A stretch of DNA of 6,662 nt from an uncultured Collinsella sp. GTDB taxonomy: Bacteria; Actinomycetota; Coriobacteriia; Coriobacteriales; Coriobacteriaceae. Below, piece by piece: positions 6,605 to 6,662 of this stretch (positions are counted from its first letter, which is position 1; the number at the start of each line of letters is the position of its first letter). Below the pieces are notes generated by a model. The model was given only the letters and a program-made list of their open reading frames with translations, ran no database searches and had not been told where the DNA came from. The DNA lies in NCBI GenBank assembly GCA_900764415.1, contig CAAFOA010000482.1, positions 1 to 6,662 of the forward strand, in the 5' to 3' direction. The position numbers and the translations under genes were made by a program.

Positions 6605-6662
6605 AGATAAGCTCCTTAATAGAACAATTCAAACTCCAGTACTGTACCACAACTGTCTCTTA
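6605..6662 (-). promoter_or_regulatory. Upstream region of secG
   Basis: These 58 bp hold the secG ribosome binding site and an 8-bp perfect palindrome CAGTACTG (6637-6644). On the minus strand TACAGT (6641-6646) is a modest -10 match, but its -35 partner would fall at or beyond the window edge. The region could be a secG promoter or a gap within a longer operon; the sequence does not decide. No coding sequence is visible. Confidence 0.3.

Overview
The window holds one complete oligopeptide ABC-importer operon and one neighbouring housekeeping gene, all on the minus strand. Read in the direction of transcription (high to low coordinates) the order is secG, terminator, about 240 bp of AT-rich leader, oppA, a 156 bp gap with a hairpin, oppB, oppC, oppD, oppF, then a long perfect-stem hairpin at the left edge. 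The genes have moderately high GC content, strong Shine-Dalgarno sites and AT-richer intergenic DNA. The binding protein is lipid-anchored, which fits a monoderm (single-membrane) bacterium. The overall look resembles an actinobacterial gut anaerobe of the Coriobacteriia (Collinsella-like). That placement is an inference from sequence style and not a database result.

Region by region: 1-60 is a near-perfect stem-loop that probably ends the operon. 110-4220 is the tightly packed block oppF, oppD, oppC, oppB, with gaps of 0, 2 and 14 bp. 4221-4376 separates oppA from oppB and carries a 10-bp-stem hairpin plus a small hairpin that covers the oppB ribosome binding site. 4377-6053 is oppA. 6054-6295 is the presumed oppA promoter and leader, with several repeated and inverted short motifs. 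6296-6326 is a textbook intrinsic terminator for secG. 6350-6604 is secG, and 6605-6662 is its upstream region.

The opp genes work as one machine. Lipid-anchored OppA captures extracellular peptides and delivers them to the OppB/OppC membrane channel. The two ATPases OppD and OppF power uptake. Both ATPases keep every catalytic motif, and both carry a C-terminal four-cysteine set known to hold a [4Fe-4S] cluster in related transporters. SecG is a small accessory subunit of the Sec translocon and is not functionally tied to opp.

I found no new system here; this is an ordinary conserved region. The points worth a second look are details: a twin-arginine lipoprotein signal and nine extra cysteines on OppA, an acidic Asp-Gly insertion in the outer loop of OppB, and the RNA and operator-like structures between genes.
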